Notes: generated from the letters alone by a model not told the origin. Positions 1 through 9,196 are shown, counted from the first letter of the stretch. The stretch is DNA of 64,000 nt from Ktedonobacter sp. SOSP1-85 (GCF_016587415.1 NZ_BNJI01000003.1:1984001-2048000), one strand, 5' to 3'. A program made the numbers and translations.

Positions 1-786
1 GCGGGCAAGACAACCACCATCCGTCTGCTCCTGGGACTGGTGCGGCCCAATGCAGGCAGCGCTACGATTCTGGGCCATCCTCTCACCGCATCGCCCAGCT
101 ATCTTCCGCGTGTGGGGGCGCTCATCGAAGCACCAGCCTTCTATCCGAGTCTCTCCGGGCGGACCAATCTGGAGGTGCTTGCTCGCCTTGGTGGCTATCC
201 CACTTCCCGTGTGAGCGAACTGCTGGAGGTGGTGGAACTCTCCGATCGAGCGCGTGATCGGGTCGGCACATATTCCCTGGGTATGAAGCAACGCCTTGGC
301 GTGGCCATGGCGCTACTTCCTGATCCAGACCTGCTCATCCTCGACGAGCCAGCCAATGGCCTTGATCCCCTGGGCATCATCGGGATACGCGACCTGCTGC
401 GCCGCGTGCGCGAACAGGGCAAGACCATCTTGCTCAGCAGCCACTTGCTTGGAGAGTTGGAACAGGTCACGGACTGGCTGATCATGCTCCACCAGGGGAA
501 AGCGCTGACTTGTGGTTCGACCCGCGACCTGCTGGCCCAACGCGGCGAGCTGGTGGTCGAAGCCGGAGATGCCATGCAGTTGGACTTGGTGGCCAGGATC
601 GTGAGCGAGGCCGACTATGTGGTCACACGGGAGGACCGGACTCTGCACATTGCCTGTCCTGCCACTTTTGCCGAGACCTTGAACCGGCAGGCCAGGGAAG
701 CTGGCGCGACGAACCTGACCATCCGTGTGAAAGAGGCCAGCCTCGAACAGTTGTTTCTCGCTTTGGTGAAAGGAGACCGCTCATGA
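1..786 (+). CDS. ABC transporter ATP-binding protein (5' end cut by window)
   Basis: ATPase subunit of an ABC exporter of the BcrA/NatA-like type; it hydrolyses ATP on the cytoplasmic side to power the permease encoded next. The reading frame is open from base 1 and begins inside the Walker A loop (AGKTTT), so only the extreme N-terminus is missing. The signature motif (YSLGMKQRLG), Walker B (LLILDEPANGLDP) and the switch histidine (LLSSHLL) are all visible, followed by the C-terminal extension usual in this subfamily. Its stop overlaps the permease start by four bases (ATGA), which indicates translational coupling in one operon. The substrate cannot be read from the sequence. Confidence 0.93.
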   Translation, partial: AGKTTTIRLLLGLVRPNAGSATILGHPLTASPSYLPRVGALIEAPAFYPSLSGRTNLEVLARLGGYPTSRVSELLEVVELSDRARDRVGTYSLGMKQRLGVAMALLPDPDLLILDEPANGLDPLGIIGIRDLLRRVREQGKTILLSSHLLGELEQVTDWLIMLHQGKALTCGSTRDLLAQRGELVVEAGDAMQLDLVARIVSEADYVVTREDRTLHIACPATFAETLNRQAREAGATNLTIRVKEASLEQLFLALVKGDRS

Positions 787-1592
787 TCTCGGTGATCCGT
801 GCGTTTCGCAGCGAAGTGCTCAAGTTCCGCCGTTGGAGTGTCCTGGCGGGCGCCGGGGTGATGCTGGTAGTGAGCACCTTTATCGCCTATCTGACCTTCC
901 ACCAGATCGCCTCTGGAACCACCAGCCCGGAGATGACCGACCTCATTGCATCATTCCATACCCCCCAAGGATTGGTCTCTGTCATTGGCCAGGCACGATC
1001 CCTGATCATTGCCATTGCACTCATTCTGGTGAGCGCCAATCTCGCGGCGGAATGGACCCAGGGGACGCTGCGCAACCTGCTGGTGCGTGAGCCGCATCGC
1101 CTGCGGTGGCTGGCGGGCAAAATGCTCGCAGTTGTGCTCTTCGTGCTGCTCTCGATGCTGCTCACCCTCGTGATTAGTAGCACTTTCATTCTCATTCTCG
1201 CGCAGGGGCAGGGCATCCAGACCACGGCCTGGACCTCGGCGGAAGGGCTGCGCATCTTCCTGGAGTTCTTCGGCAACGAGGTGCTCTGTCTCATCGGCGT
1301 CAGCGCTCTGGGCATGCTCATTGCAGTGCTGACCCGTTCAGTCGTTGCCGCCGTTGGGATCGCTCTGGCCTACATCCTGGTATTGGAGGGGATCATTGCC
1401 GTCGTCGTGCCGCAGGTGTCCCAATGGTTTCCTGGCCGGGTGTTCAATACCATTGTAGGAGCGACTGTGCCGATGGTAGGTCCCACCCCTCCCCAGGGGT
1501 ATCTGGCGGCCCTGCTGGCGAGCGTGCTGTGGATTGTTGGCTTTGTCGTGGTCAGCGCCCTCGTCTTTCCTCGGCAGGACATCAACGCGTAA
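783..1592 (+). CDS. ABC transporter permease
   Basis: Integral membrane partner of the preceding ATPase, about 269 residues. It starts with a short cytoplasmic segment (MISVIRAFRSEVLKFRRW), typical of ABC-2 type permeases, then six hydrophobic stretches with a large loop after the first. I chose the ATG at 783 because it overlaps the upstream TGA and matches the ABC-2 N-terminus; the longer open frame upstream is the shadow of the ATPase gene. Together the pair probably export a lipid, peptide or drug, but no substrate is indicated. Confidence 0.88.
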   Translation: MISVIRAFRSEVLKFRRWSVLAGAGVMLVVSTFIAYLTFHQIASGTTSPEMTDLIASFHTPQGLVSVIGQARSLIIAIALILVSANLAAEWTQGTLRNLLVREPHRLRWLAGKMLAVVLFVLLSMLLTLVISSTFILILAQGQGIQTTAWTSAEGLRIFLEFFGNEVLCLIGVSALGMLIAVLTRSVVAAVGIALAYILVLEGIIAVVVPQVSQWFPGRVFNTIVGATVPMVGPTPPQGYLAALLASVLWIVGFVVVSALVFPRQDINA

Positions 1593-1610
1593 CAGCGGGG
1601 AGGAAGCGTC

Positions 1611-2357
1611 ATGCCTGTATGCACACCTGGAAACGAGCAGCCTTTGCATCCATCCGAATCAATGCACATGGAGCACCAGCGAGCGGGAGTGATCGGCAAT
1701 GAGCGGCTCACTGCGCTGGCCAGCCTCGTGCTCTTGGTACTGATCATTGTGGAACTGGTGACGTCAGCGTTCTTACGCCTCTGGCTCCCGGCCCATACCG
1801 TTGTCGGAATCCTGTTGGCTGGTCCGCTTCTGGTGAAGATGGGCAGCACGGGCTGGCGGTTCCTGCGCTACTATACCAGAGCTCCTGCCTACGTGCACCG
1901 GGGACCACCGCCCCCAGTCTTGCGCGTGCTCAGCCCGGTGCTGCTCGTTCCCACAGTGGTTATGGTTGGCAGTGGGATCGGACTCATCGTGCTCGGCCCG
2001 ATCCAGCTGTTCCTGCTGGTGCATGTGTTTAGTGCACTGGCCTGGCTCCCGCTGGCGGCAGTCCATAGCCTTGCGCACTTCTGGCAGGTTCCCCGGCACA
2101 TCGCCGCCGATTGGAGCACCCGACGAGGCTTCCACGCAAGGCGCGGACGTGGGCTGCGGCTTGCGATCAACCTGGGAGCTTTGCTGCTCGGCGTCGTCGC
2201 TGCGGTGCTTCTGTTCCCAGCGGCAGCTCCGTTGTTTGCGTGGAGTCAGACGAATGTGATTGGCGTAGGTCCGTTTCTCGTCGGCATGGGGATAGCGCTT
2301 CTGGTGGGACTGTTCACCCGACCATGGAGATGGGGGAAGGTGGCGAAAGAGGCGTAG
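1611..2357 (+). CDS. Multi-helix membrane protein, cytochrome-b-like
   Basis: About 248 residues with a hydrophilic N-terminus and roughly five to six membrane segments. Histidines lie within or beside helices (PAHTVVG, LVHVFSALAW, AVHSLAHFW), a pattern seen in cytochrome b561 and DUF4405-like proteins where they hold haem; haem binding here is inference. A good ribosome site (GGGGAGGAAG) precedes the ATG, only 18 bases after the permease stop, so it is likely the last gene of the exporter operon. A membrane redox role is possible but unproven. Confidence 0.6.
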   Translation: MPVCTPGNEQPLHPSESMHMEHQRAGVIGNERLTALASLVLLVLIIVELVTSAFLRLWLPAHTVVGILLAGPLLVKMGSTGWRFLRYYTRAPAYVHRGPPPPVLRVLSPVLLVPTVVMVGSGIGLIVLGPIQLFLLVHVFSALAWLPLAAVHSLAHFWQVPRHIAADWSTRRGFHARRGRGLRLAINLGALLLGVVAAVLLFPAAAPLFAWSQTNVIGVGPFLVGMGIALLVGLFTRPWRWGKVAKEA

Positions 2358-2459
2358 GGACGGGCGCTCTCAGTGCGTCGGGTCTGCTCAAAAGGATGCA
2401 GACTCGGCGCGCCATCGCTGTCTTATTGTTCCGTCTCATTTCTTTGCAGGAGCCAGGTG

Positions 2460-2967
2460 ATGAAGGCATATTCTCAGGATTTCCGCGAGCATGTGTTGCA
2501 AGCGGTGGACTCCGGCTATCCCAGGGTTGAGGTTATTCGGCTGTTTGGGATTTCTCTCTCCATGCTCAAACGGTATGAGAAGCAACGACGAGAGGAAGGA
2601 CATGTTCGACCCAAAGCCATTCCTGGTCGCCCGCCATTGATCAGGACACAGGTGGAAGCTGGCGTGCTCCCCCAGTTACAGGCGCATGCCGACGCGACGC
2701 TTGAACAACACTGTGCCATGTGGGAGCAGACGCATGGGGAACGGGTGAGCCGGTGGACTATGAGTCGAGCCATCAAACGGTTGGGCTGGACGCGAAAAAA
2801 AAGTCGATTGGGGCAACGGAGCGCAATGCAGAGGAGCGCGCCACGTGGTGCGAGAACGCACGAAAGCTTCCGACAAACGAACTGGTCTTTCTTGATGAGT
2901 GCGGTTCCAATATTGCCTTAACGCCCCTGTATGCGCGAGCGCCCAAGGGAGAGCGAGCCAGAGGAAG
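2460..2967 (+). pseudogene. IS630-family transposase, cut by IS6-A copy 1
   Basis: The first frame (2460-2921) gives the N-terminal HTH region (MKAYSQDFREHVLQAV, then RLFGIS) and the linker to WTRKKS. The second, one base back, carries the DDE-domain motif (ELVFLDECGSNIALTPLYARAPKGER). The frames join at a run of eight A at 2795-2802, which could be a -1 slippery site (IS630 members are known to use one) or a lost base. The gene ends abruptly where the IS6 terminal repeat begins at 2968; the rest of the DDE domain is not found after that IS6. Confidence 0.85.
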
Positions 2968-3825
2968 GGTATTGTCAACTTGCGGAGAAGCAGAAATCTC
3001 TGCTAAACTCATAGGGATGAAAACAGAAAAACTTGCCTCTCTTTATCGAGGATACCGCTTTCCAGCCGAGATTATCAGTCACTGCGTGTGGCTGTATTTT
3101 CGCTTCCCTTTAAGCTTCCGTGATATTGAAGAGATGATGGCCGAGCGTGGGGTCGTGCTGACCTACGAAACCATCAGGCAATGGTGTCTGAAATGTGGCC
3201 AGACATATGCCAATGGGTTGAAACGTCGTCGTCCGAAAACGGGAGATACGTGGCACCTGGATGAAGTGTACGTGAAAATCAACGGCAAAACCTCCTATTT
3301 GTGGAGAGCTGTTGATCAGGATGGCAACATTCTGGATATCCTCGTACAGAGTCGGCGCAACAAGCACGCGGCCAAGAAATTCTTTCGTAAGCTGCTCAAA
3401 GGCTTGCAATACGCCCCACGAGTGATCATTACCGACAAACTGGCCAGCTACGCCGCCGCAAAAAGAGAAATTATGCCAAGCGTCGAGCATCGGCAACACA
3501 AAGGCTTGAACAATCGGACTGAAAACTCCCATCAACCTACCCGACAACGAGAGCGAACCATGCGGCGGTTTACATCATCTGGCCAGGCCCAACGTTTCCT
3601 CGCAGCATTTGGACCGATCCTGGATCACTTTCGGCCCAAACGGCACCGTTTCACCGCAGAAGATGACCATGCTCTCCTGCAGGATCGGTTTCTGGGATGG
3701 AACGAAGTAACCAGCGGGAAAACTGCCACCTAACCCCAACCACCCTCTCTAAATCCCGGCTTCTTTTCTGCTCTGCTCCTTTCTCCCCCCAAAACTCTTC
3801 TATTCTCCGTCAAGTTGACAATACC
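2968..3825 (+). mobile_element. IS6-family element, type A, copy 1
   Basis: An 858-bp element bounded by the inverted repeat GGTATTGTCAACTT at 2968 and its complement ending at 3825. The same ends bound two more copies in this window. Flanks (AGAGGAAG left, TGCATCTG right) do not match, so no 8-bp target duplication is left. The outward strand of the ends contains TTGACA, a perfect -35 hexamer. The left side cuts an IS630 gene. Confidence 0.88.
3017..3733 (+). CDS. IS6-family transposase (type A, copy 1)
   Basis: DDE transposase of 238 residues, the usual IS6 length, catalysing replicative transposition and cointegrate formation. Visible are the N-terminal helix region (YRGYRFPAEIISHCVW), the catalytic aspartates in DTWHLDEVYVKINGK and VIITDKLASY, and the final glutamate in NRTENSHQPTRQRE. 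The ATG at 3017 lies 49 bp inside the left terminal repeat and matches the starts of the two sister copies. The gene appears intact. Confidence 0.93.
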   Translation: MKTEKLASLYRGYRFPAEIISHCVWLYFRFPLSFRDIEEMMAERGVVLTYETIRQWCLKCGQTYANGLKRRRPKTGDTWHLDEVYVKINGKTSYLWRAVDQDGNILDILVQSRRNKHAAKKFFRKLLKGLQYAPRVIITDKLASYAAAKREIMPSVEHRQHKGLNNRTENSHQPTRQRERTMRRFTSSGQAQRFLAAFGPILDHFRPKRHRFTAEDDHALLQDRFLGWNEVTSGKTAT

Positions 3826-4162
3826 TGCATCTGAGCATTTTCTCGAGCATATTTGGTGGGATCGGAGGCAGGGATGGAAGAACCTTCTGAACAATGTGAG
3901 GCTCATTCTCCAGCCCCACGTCTTCTCCTGCTTGCTCTTGCCTTGGCTGATGGTCTTCGATATCCCTGATCTCCACTCCGGCTTCGCCACGCTCATTTCC
4001 TTCATGAACGGTTTTCACGCCTCCCTCCCCTTCTGACAGAAGAGGGACTAAGCGCGAAGAAAGATGTGGCTCACACTTATTAGGTAAGGTGTAAATCCCA
4101 GGATTCCGCGGGTCTTCCATGGAATTCCCAAATGTACCATTCTATCTCATTCGGTTTTGAAG
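3826..4162. other. Intergenic stretch without a recognised gene
   Basis: The 337 bp between the IS6 right end and the glycosyltransferase stop hold only short open frames with no recognisable motif. It does not continue the IS630 gene cut at 2967. It may be debris of an older insertion. Confidence 0.5.
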
Positions 4163-5389
4163 CTATGCCTTTTGCAAGGTTTTCTGCGTATAATCCATAA
4201 TGGCGTCGGCAGCCTCGCAATAGCCGCCTGTTTGCTGAATGGCACGCTGCATCTCCTGGGCACGCGCACGGAAACTGGCATCCTGACGGACGTGCTCGAC
4301 AGCCTCACGTAGCGCCTGAGCGGAGTCAGGACTAGACTCTAGCATGACGCCCATGCCCAATTCCGAGACACGGCGCGCCGTCATCTGCTGCTCAATCATC
4401 TGGGGGAGAACCACCATCGGTACACCATAGGAGAGGCTCTCCATGGTACTGTTCATGCCACCATGTGTAACGAAAACATCGGTATGCGCCAGGACCTCTA
4501 GCTGAGGGGTGTAGGCCGCGGCAATAAAGTTGGCAGGCAGTGGACCCAGCTCGGCAGGCTGAATTCGTTTGCCATAGGAGAGCACCACCTTCTGCTCTGT
4601 GTCCCCGAATGCATCAATACAGCCCTTAAAGAACTCAAGCTGGTTATTAAAGACCGTTCCCAGGGAGATATAGAGCACTGGCGCGCCCTCCAGCGCCTCC
4701 AGCGGGAAATCGCTCTTCTCGTGACGCGGACGAAGCGAGGGGCCCACAAACACAAAGCGCTCATCAAAGGTCTTGCCCGCAGGCTGAAAGGCTCTTGGCA
4801 TGAAGACAATATTGAGAGACTCAGCATGGCCCAAGATGCTCTGAAGATCAAAGGGTGGGAGTTGATACTGCTTGCATAGCTCGGCAATATCCTCGCGTAT
4901 CTGCTGCATAAATGGAGGAGGTACCGGTGCACCTGCTCCGTTTCCCTGCCCCATCGGGAAAAGCTTCACATGCTCGTTGATGGCGTAGGATGGGCGTAAC
5001 TGAATGGCTGGAATATGCAACACCTGGGCCGCAATCCGCGCCCAGAAGCACATTGGATCATACAAAAGCGCGTCTGGACGTTCCTGTCGCAGTTGCTCTA
5101 AGACCTGGGGCAGAATGCGCTGGCTCTCCTTGATCATACGGAATGGCAAGGCATTCTGGATCTGGAAACCTGGCATTGGCCCCCCCTGGCCCATACCAGT
5201 CGGGGGGATTATGTTATTCAGATCCAGTTCATAGGGATGGAATGTCGCACCGACGGACTCCACCGCTTCCTTAAACGTGTCCGGCACGTAATAGACAACC
5301 TCTTCACCTCGTGCCACCAGTTCTTCCACCACTGGCAATGTTGGATTGATATGCCCGAAGCCCGGCACATTCGCAAGTATATATTTCAT
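4163..5389 (-). CDS. MGT-family (GT1-like) glycosyltransferase
   Basis: Cytoplasmic GT-B fold enzyme of 408 residues that transfers a sugar from a nucleotide sugar to a small lipophilic acceptor, in the macrolide-glycosyltransferase family. The N-terminal acceptor domain has the typical opening (MKYILANVPGFGHINPTLPV, His about residue 13) and the C-terminal donor domain carries the signature FVTHGGMNSTMESLSYGVP, followed by PQMIEQQMTA. Full length. It stands alone between insertion sequences, so the acceptor is unknown; macrolide detoxification is one option, pigment or antibiotic tailoring another. Confidence 0.9.
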   Translation of the reverse strand: MKYILANVPGFGHINPTLPVVEELVARGEEVVYYVPDTFKEAVESVGATFHPYELDLNNIIPPTGMGQGGPMPGFQIQNALPFRMIKESQRILPQVLEQLRQERPDALLYDPMCFWARIAAQVLHIPAIQLRPSYAINEHVKLFPMGQGNGAGAPVPPPFMQQIREDIAELCKQYQLPPFDLQSILGHAESLNIVFMPRAFQPAGKTFDERFVFVGPSLRPRHEKSDFPLEALEGAPVLYISLGTVFNNQLEFFKGCIDAFGDTEQKVVLSYGKRIQPAELGPLPANFIAAAYTPQLEVLAHTDVFVTHGGMNSTMESLSYGVPMVVLPQMIEQQMTARRVSELGMGVMLESSPDSAQALREAVEHVRQDASFRARAQEMQRAIQQTGGYCEAADAIMDYTQKTLQKA

Positions 5390-5454
5390 ACTATTTCCTT
5401 ATAGACTCTCTCAAGCTGGAATCTCTAATTCCTTCCTCTGAGAGGTATTCCCAT

Positions 5455-6243
5455 CTTGCTGAGCTTAGGCCACTGCCCCAAACAGCCTTGCGATGAACGC
5501 TGCTTGACTGAGGCTATCTCCTTTGTCCACCTTCTGCACTTGTCCTTTTCTCATCATGTGCATCACCTCGTATCCCTGTAGCGTTCGCCACGCGGTCTCG
5601 AACGAAAAGAAGCCCATGCCTGGCTTGACAAGTCGTTTGATGAACCGATGATCCTGTTCGACCAGATTATTGAGATATTTGCTCTGCCGGAGTTCACAAG
5701 AAGCCGGAACAGCACTGACTGCATTCAGTTCATTGAGCGCTTTTGGGTAGGCAGCGTTTTTGTCTACAGTGATAACGCGGGGGATGATTGTGTGGGAAGC
5801 ATTCAAAGTCTTCCCCAAAAAGCGCTTGGCGGCTTGCGTATCACGAGTAGTGCTCAGATGAAACTCGAGCGTATTCCCCTGGGAGTCCACCGCTCGATAC
5901 AAGTACATCCAGACGCCCTTGACGTTCACATACGTCTCGTCAACGCGCCAAGAATCGCTCGTGATCTTCAGATGAGGACGGCAGCGCTTCTCCAACTCGG
6001 GAGCGTAGCGCTGGACCCAACGGTAGATGGTGGTATGATCAACCTGCAGACCCCGCTCGCGCATCATCTCTTCCAGATCGCGGTAGCTTAAAGCGTACCT
6101 TAAATACCAGCGCACACACAACAGAATGATCGCTGTTTCGAAGTGGCGCCATTTGAAGAGATGTTGTTCTGTCATGAGAGATCCTCTTCGATCCTTCTTT
6201 TGGGTCCACTCTACCAGATCAGCTTTCTCTTTGCAACACAGCC
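5455..6243 (-). mobile_element. IS6-family element, type B, copy 1 (one end lost)
   Basis: The transposase-start end is intact: the terminal repeat GGCTGTGTTGCAAA (reading in from 6243) matches copy 2 near 34.56 kb. The other end, near 5455, lacks a matching repeat, so that side has been deleted or rearranged. The intact end is inserted in an IS630 gene after the codons for GQAL. Confidence 0.72.
5465..6175 (-). CDS. IS6-family transposase (type B, copy 1)
   Basis: DDE transposase of 236 residues. The N-terminal helix region reads KWRHFETAIILLCVRWYLRY, the catalytic residues lie in SDSWRVDETYVNVKG, VITVDKNAAYP and NNLVEQDHRFIKR. The start chosen is the ATG at 6175 (MTEQHLFKWRHF), homologous to copy 2. 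The frame stays open upstream through the terminal repeat into the interrupted IS630 gene, giving a 408-codon chimeric frame. Confidence 0.9.
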   Translation of the reverse strand: MTEQHLFKWRHFETAIILLCVRWYLRYALSYRDLEEMMRERGLQVDHTTIYRWVQRYAPELEKRCRPHLKITSDSWRVDETYVNVKGVWMYLYRAVDSQGNTLEFHLSTTRDTQAAKRFLGKTLNASHTIIPRVITVDKNAAYPKALNELNAVSAVPASCELRQSKYLNNLVEQDHRFIKRLVKPGMGFFSFETAWRTLQGYEVMHMMRKGQVQKVDKGDSLSQAAFIARLFGAVA

Positions 6244-6873
6244 GTAATGCTTGCCCAATGGCTTCTTCCAGCGCTTCTCTGGTTCTGGCTCCTGTTCGTC
6301 GCAAGGCCGTTTTGAGCTTCGAGAACGCTTCTTCAATAGGAGAGAGATCAGGTGAGTACCCTGGTAAAAAGAGGAGTTGACAACCTTTCGCTTCGATAGC
6401 CTGCTTGATCCGTGCGCTTTTGTGCGCTTGGAGGTTATCCATGACCACGATTTGCCCTGCGTGGAGGCTGGGAGCTAGAATCTGTTCGACATACACCTCA
6501 AAGGCGATCGTGTTGGCTGATCCTTCCAGGAGCATGGCGGCTCCCATACCAGCAAGAGAAAGGGCCGCGATCAGGGGGGTATTTTTGCCACGGTTCTGCG
6601 GCACCTTTCCGCTCGTTCGCTCCCCCTTGGGCGCACGAGCGTACACAGGCGTCAAGGCAATGTTGGAGCCAGTTTCATCAATAAAAACCAACGCATCTGT
6701 TGGAAGGCTGTTGGCTTTTTCTCGCCACGCGGCCCGTTCTCTCGGCGTTGCTTGATGTACCGCTTGATGGAGGCCCTCGAGATGCCAAAGAGCCGGACAA
6801 TCTCAGTTCTGGGACAGCCTCGATCGACGGCTCGCAGGACTCGTTCGCGCAAATCTTGTGAGTATGCTTTCAT
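6244..6873 (-). pseudogene. IS630-family transposase, internally deleted and cut by IS6-B
   Basis: The start (MKAYSQDLRERVLRAV at 6873) is closely similar to the IS630 gene at 2460. Shortly after the HTH the sequence jumps to the end of the linker (GEKKPTAFQQ), losing much of the middle, and the DDE part follows in another frame (VFIDETGSNIALTPVYARAP, VVMDNLQAHKS, SPIEEAFSKLK with the catalytic D, D and E). It ends at GQAL where the IS6-B repeat begins at 6243. Inactive. Confidence 0.85.
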
Positions 6874-6937
6874 TCCCTCTCGCTTCTTTCTCCTCTTGCT
6901 TTTGGTTACGAGGGATGCCATGGACCGCTCTGGAAAA

Positions 6938-7378
6938 TCACCCGTTCACGAATCTGTTGGCAAGGCGTGCCAACGACAAAAACATCCCCAAGATCCCATG
7001 TGGCCCGTACGGTTCGTAGGCTTGCAGTCTCGTAATAGCCCCATTTGCCACTTCAAAGATGAAAACCTGGGGGAAGTCCCGCTTCATTCCTTGTTTGAGA
7101 ACATGGTGCGTTGCCGTCTCGACTGCCGCACACTGCCCGTTCTCGGACTCGCAATAGGTGACGATAGTATAGCCGAAGGTGCGCATACCGCTCATCGCTC
7201 CCTGGAAGCCCCTCTTGATGGCCGCTTTCCCTTGCATCTGCAGCGTCGGAAAATAAGGGTCGATGACGACTGCGTCTTCAGCGAACAGGTGTATCATTGC
7301 CTCCAGATCCTTGGCCTCAAGTGTGGCGAAGGTGCGTCTCACGAGATCGTGTAAAGCGGTGTTTGTATCCTCTGTCAT
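6938..7378 (-). CDS. SnoaL-like / NTF2-fold protein
   Basis: Small cytoplasmic protein of 146 residues with an alpha+beta cone fold. The pattern FATLEAKDLEAMIHLFAEDAVVIDPYFP near the N-terminus is typical of the SnoaL_2 group, which includes ketosteroid-isomerase-like enzymes and many of unknown substrate. I placed the start at 7378 (MTEDTNTALHD) because AAAGGAGAT stands just before it; a longer frame starts 45 bases upstream without such a site. It lies between an IS630 remnant and the DUF1772 gene. Confidence 0.8.
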   Translation of the reverse strand: MTEDTNTALHDLVRRTFATLEAKDLEAMIHLFAEDAVVIDPYFPTLQMQGKAAIKRGFQGAMSGMRTFGYTIVTYCESENGQCAAVETATHHVLKQGMKRDFPQVFIFEVANGAITRLQAYEPYGPHGILGMFLSLARLANRFVNG

Positions 7379-7588
7379 CAATATCTCCTTTGTGTTGCAG
7401 GGAAATCCTTCAAGACCTCTCATCCATCCATATTCGTTGAACGTGAGACGAGAGGTCCCATCGTCTCACGCCCTCGGATGGTCCATTCTTCGGATTCTGA
7501 GGCCGTCCCCCGTGTGCCACAGCAGAAGCGTGCCGCTTCCAGAGTGAAAGGCCCCCAGACGCGCGCAGAGAAGCGGCACGCTCCTCAC

Positions 7589-8077
7589 TCAATGAACAGT
7601 CAGCTTGAGTGCCACGGCAATCAAGGCGCACGCAAAGGTGAGGACCGCGGCCCAGACCCCCACAATATGGAAGCGCTCCGCGTGGGTGACTTGCGCCTTC
7701 CAATTCTGGGGTGGCGCGTCCAACTGCCAGTCGACCGTGGCACTGTTGATCGGGACGGTGCCAATGACCCGGATCACGATCCAGGTGAACAGGGCAACTA
7801 CCGCCACGCACCGGAACACAAAGCCAGGCGTGGCTGTGTTGAGAAACGTCAGAGCAATCCCTAAGACTGCTGCGGGCGCAAAAAAGGTAGGGACAAGCAC
7901 ACGCAGTTTCTTGACCAGTGCTTGACGGAGCTGGAGCTGCGAGCGGTCGGGAAGCTGCTCGACGGGCTCGCGCACCCCGTAGTGGATCACGAACTCGATG
8001 CCAGCCAGCATTCCAGCGAAGAACACATTCACAAGATCAAGGACAAGAGCAAGCGTCGTCATTCTTTTTTCTTTCAT
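7589..8077 (-). CDS. DUF1772 (anthrone oxygenase-like) membrane protein
   Basis: About 162 residues, four membrane helices. The GTVPINSATVDW motif followed by W and a region ending ERFHIVGVWAAV is diagnostic for DUF1772, a family that includes anthrone oxygenases and many uncharacterised proteins. Two starts are possible, 8077 (MKEKRMTTLAL) or 8062 (MTTLAL); neither has a clear ribosome site. It forms a same-strand group with the DoxX and MarR genes upstream and may be controlled by that regulator. Confidence 0.8.
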   Translation of the reverse strand: MKEKRMTTLALVLDLVNVFFAGMLAGIEFVIHYGVREPVEQLPDRSQLQLRQALVKKLRVLVPTFFAPAAVLGIALTFLNTATPGFVFRCVAVVALFTWIVIRVIGTVPINSATVDWQLDAPPQNWKAQVTHAERFHIVGVWAAVLTFACALIAVALKLTVH

Positions 8078-8182
8078 GTCATGTCATGTATTACGAAGGA
8101 AGAGCACACGCAAGTGGAATCGCGAGACACCTGCACCTCTCGTTTTTTCAGCATGACCGGTATTCGTCTTCGATGTCCGCTT

Positions 8183-8557
8183 TCAAGCCAACGGTACCCA
8201 GATGACATGACCAACCACCACGAAGAGGATCAATACCAGAAGCGCGAGCGTCAGGCCCATTTCGCGAGAGTCCTTGCGTGCAGCATGAAAGACTGCGGCG
8301 CTGACCATCACCACAGCCAGCCCGATTGCCGCCGCGATGGTGAGCCAGGGAACCATTCCGGTGAGCACGGGCAGGATCAGTCCGATCGCTCCCACCAGTT
8401 CGGCGATCCCAATCCAGCGGACCAGAGCAGTCGGCGTGACCGTGACCCAGACCATATAGCTTCCCAACCGCCCCATCGGGGTAAAGGTCTTCGTCCATCC
8501 AGTGAGGAGGAATGCCAGGGCCAGCAAGCCCCGAATAATCCACAATGCGATACTCAT
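8183..8557 (-). CDS. DoxX family membrane protein
   Basis: A 124-residue four-helix membrane protein of the DoxX/DoxD-like class. It starts MSIALWIIRGLLALAFLLTGWTK, the classical opening of these proteins with glycine and small residues in helix 1, and has the helix AELVGAIGLILPVLTG. DoxX proteins take part in membrane redox and thiol stress responses in several bacteria; the role here is inferred only from family. Between a MarR regulator and a DUF1772 gene, same strand. Confidence 0.82.
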   Translation of the reverse strand: MSIALWIIRGLLALAFLLTGWTKTFTPMGRLGSYMVWVTVTPTALVRWIGIAELVGAIGLILPVLTGMVPWLTIAAAIGLAVVMVSAAVFHAARKDSREMGLTLALLVLILFVVVGHVIWVPLA

Positions 8558-8671
8558 AGATTTCCCTTCCTTTCTCTGACAACCAGTCCTCCGCTCATAC
8601 GGTTGTCATTTTCAGCAGAGCCCGCCTCGTACGAGGAGAGAGAACACGTCTACCCTGGCACGTTTGTCGCA

Positions 8672-9181
8672 TCACCCTCCAGCGGTTGGCAGCGTGATGC
8701 GATCGCCCGCATCTCCTCCGATCTCGGCAGCATCCAGAATGAGCTGGTGGAGCTGTGTCAGGAAATGATTCAGTTCGCCCTCAGCAAACCCTTGTTTCAG
8801 ACGTTGCTCGAAGTCCTCCACGGCAGAAACGAGCGTGTGCGCGATGTCTCGGCCCTCATCGGTGAGATAGACCTTGACGACCCGGCGGTCTTCCCGATTA
8901 TGTCGTCGCTCCACCAACCCGGTCTGCTCCAGCCGCGTGATAATCCCGGTCGCTGCCGGAGCATCAACACCCCGCTTTTGACTCATAGTCCCAATAGTCA
9001 TGCCATCCTGCATGAGCAACAAGGCTAAGGCACCCCACTGTGGGGGAGTGACGACATACGGTTTGCCACGCTCCTCGCAATGAGCTCGCAGCACTTCTGC
9101 GTAAGCAGCGGTGACACAGCGTTCGGCATAGAAAAGCCAGTACGTGAGCCGACCACGATTTTCTTCAAGAGGTAAATCCAT
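8672..9181 (-). CDS. MarR family transcriptional regulator
   Basis: About 169 residues. It has the winged HTH with recognition helix region GVDAPAATGIITRLEQTGLVERR and the wing HNREDRRVVKVYLTDEG, which are MarR hallmarks. The ATG at 9181 (MDLPLEENRG) is chosen because AGGAGCT stands just upstream; a 20-residue N-terminal extension is possible but has no ribosome site. It is the first gene of a run with DoxX and DUF1772 and probably controls them and itself through the inverted repeats at 9197-9241. The inducer is unknown. Confidence 0.88.
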   Translation of the reverse strand: MDLPLEENRGRLTYWLFYAERCVTAAYAEVLRAHCEERGKPYVVTPPQWGALALLLMQDGMTIGTMSQKRGVDAPAATGIITRLEQTGLVERRHNREDRRVVKVYLTDEGRDIAHTLVSAVEDFEQRLKQGFAEGELNHFLTQLHQLILDAAEIGGDAGDRITLPTAGG

Positions 9182-9196
9182 ATAGCTCCTTTCTGT

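Noticed and set aside
195..648. Long minus-strand frames inside the ABC ATPase gene
   Set aside because: They overlap a gene with all ATPase motifs and show no domain of their own.
3815..3843. IS6-A copy 1 right-end hybrid promoter
   Set aside because: TTGACA is present but no acceptable -10 lies 16-18 bases downstream.
7918..9028. 368-codon plus-strand frame across DUF1772, DoxX and MarR genes
   Set aside because: It is the complement of three recognised genes, rich in His, Arg and Asp, with no motif.
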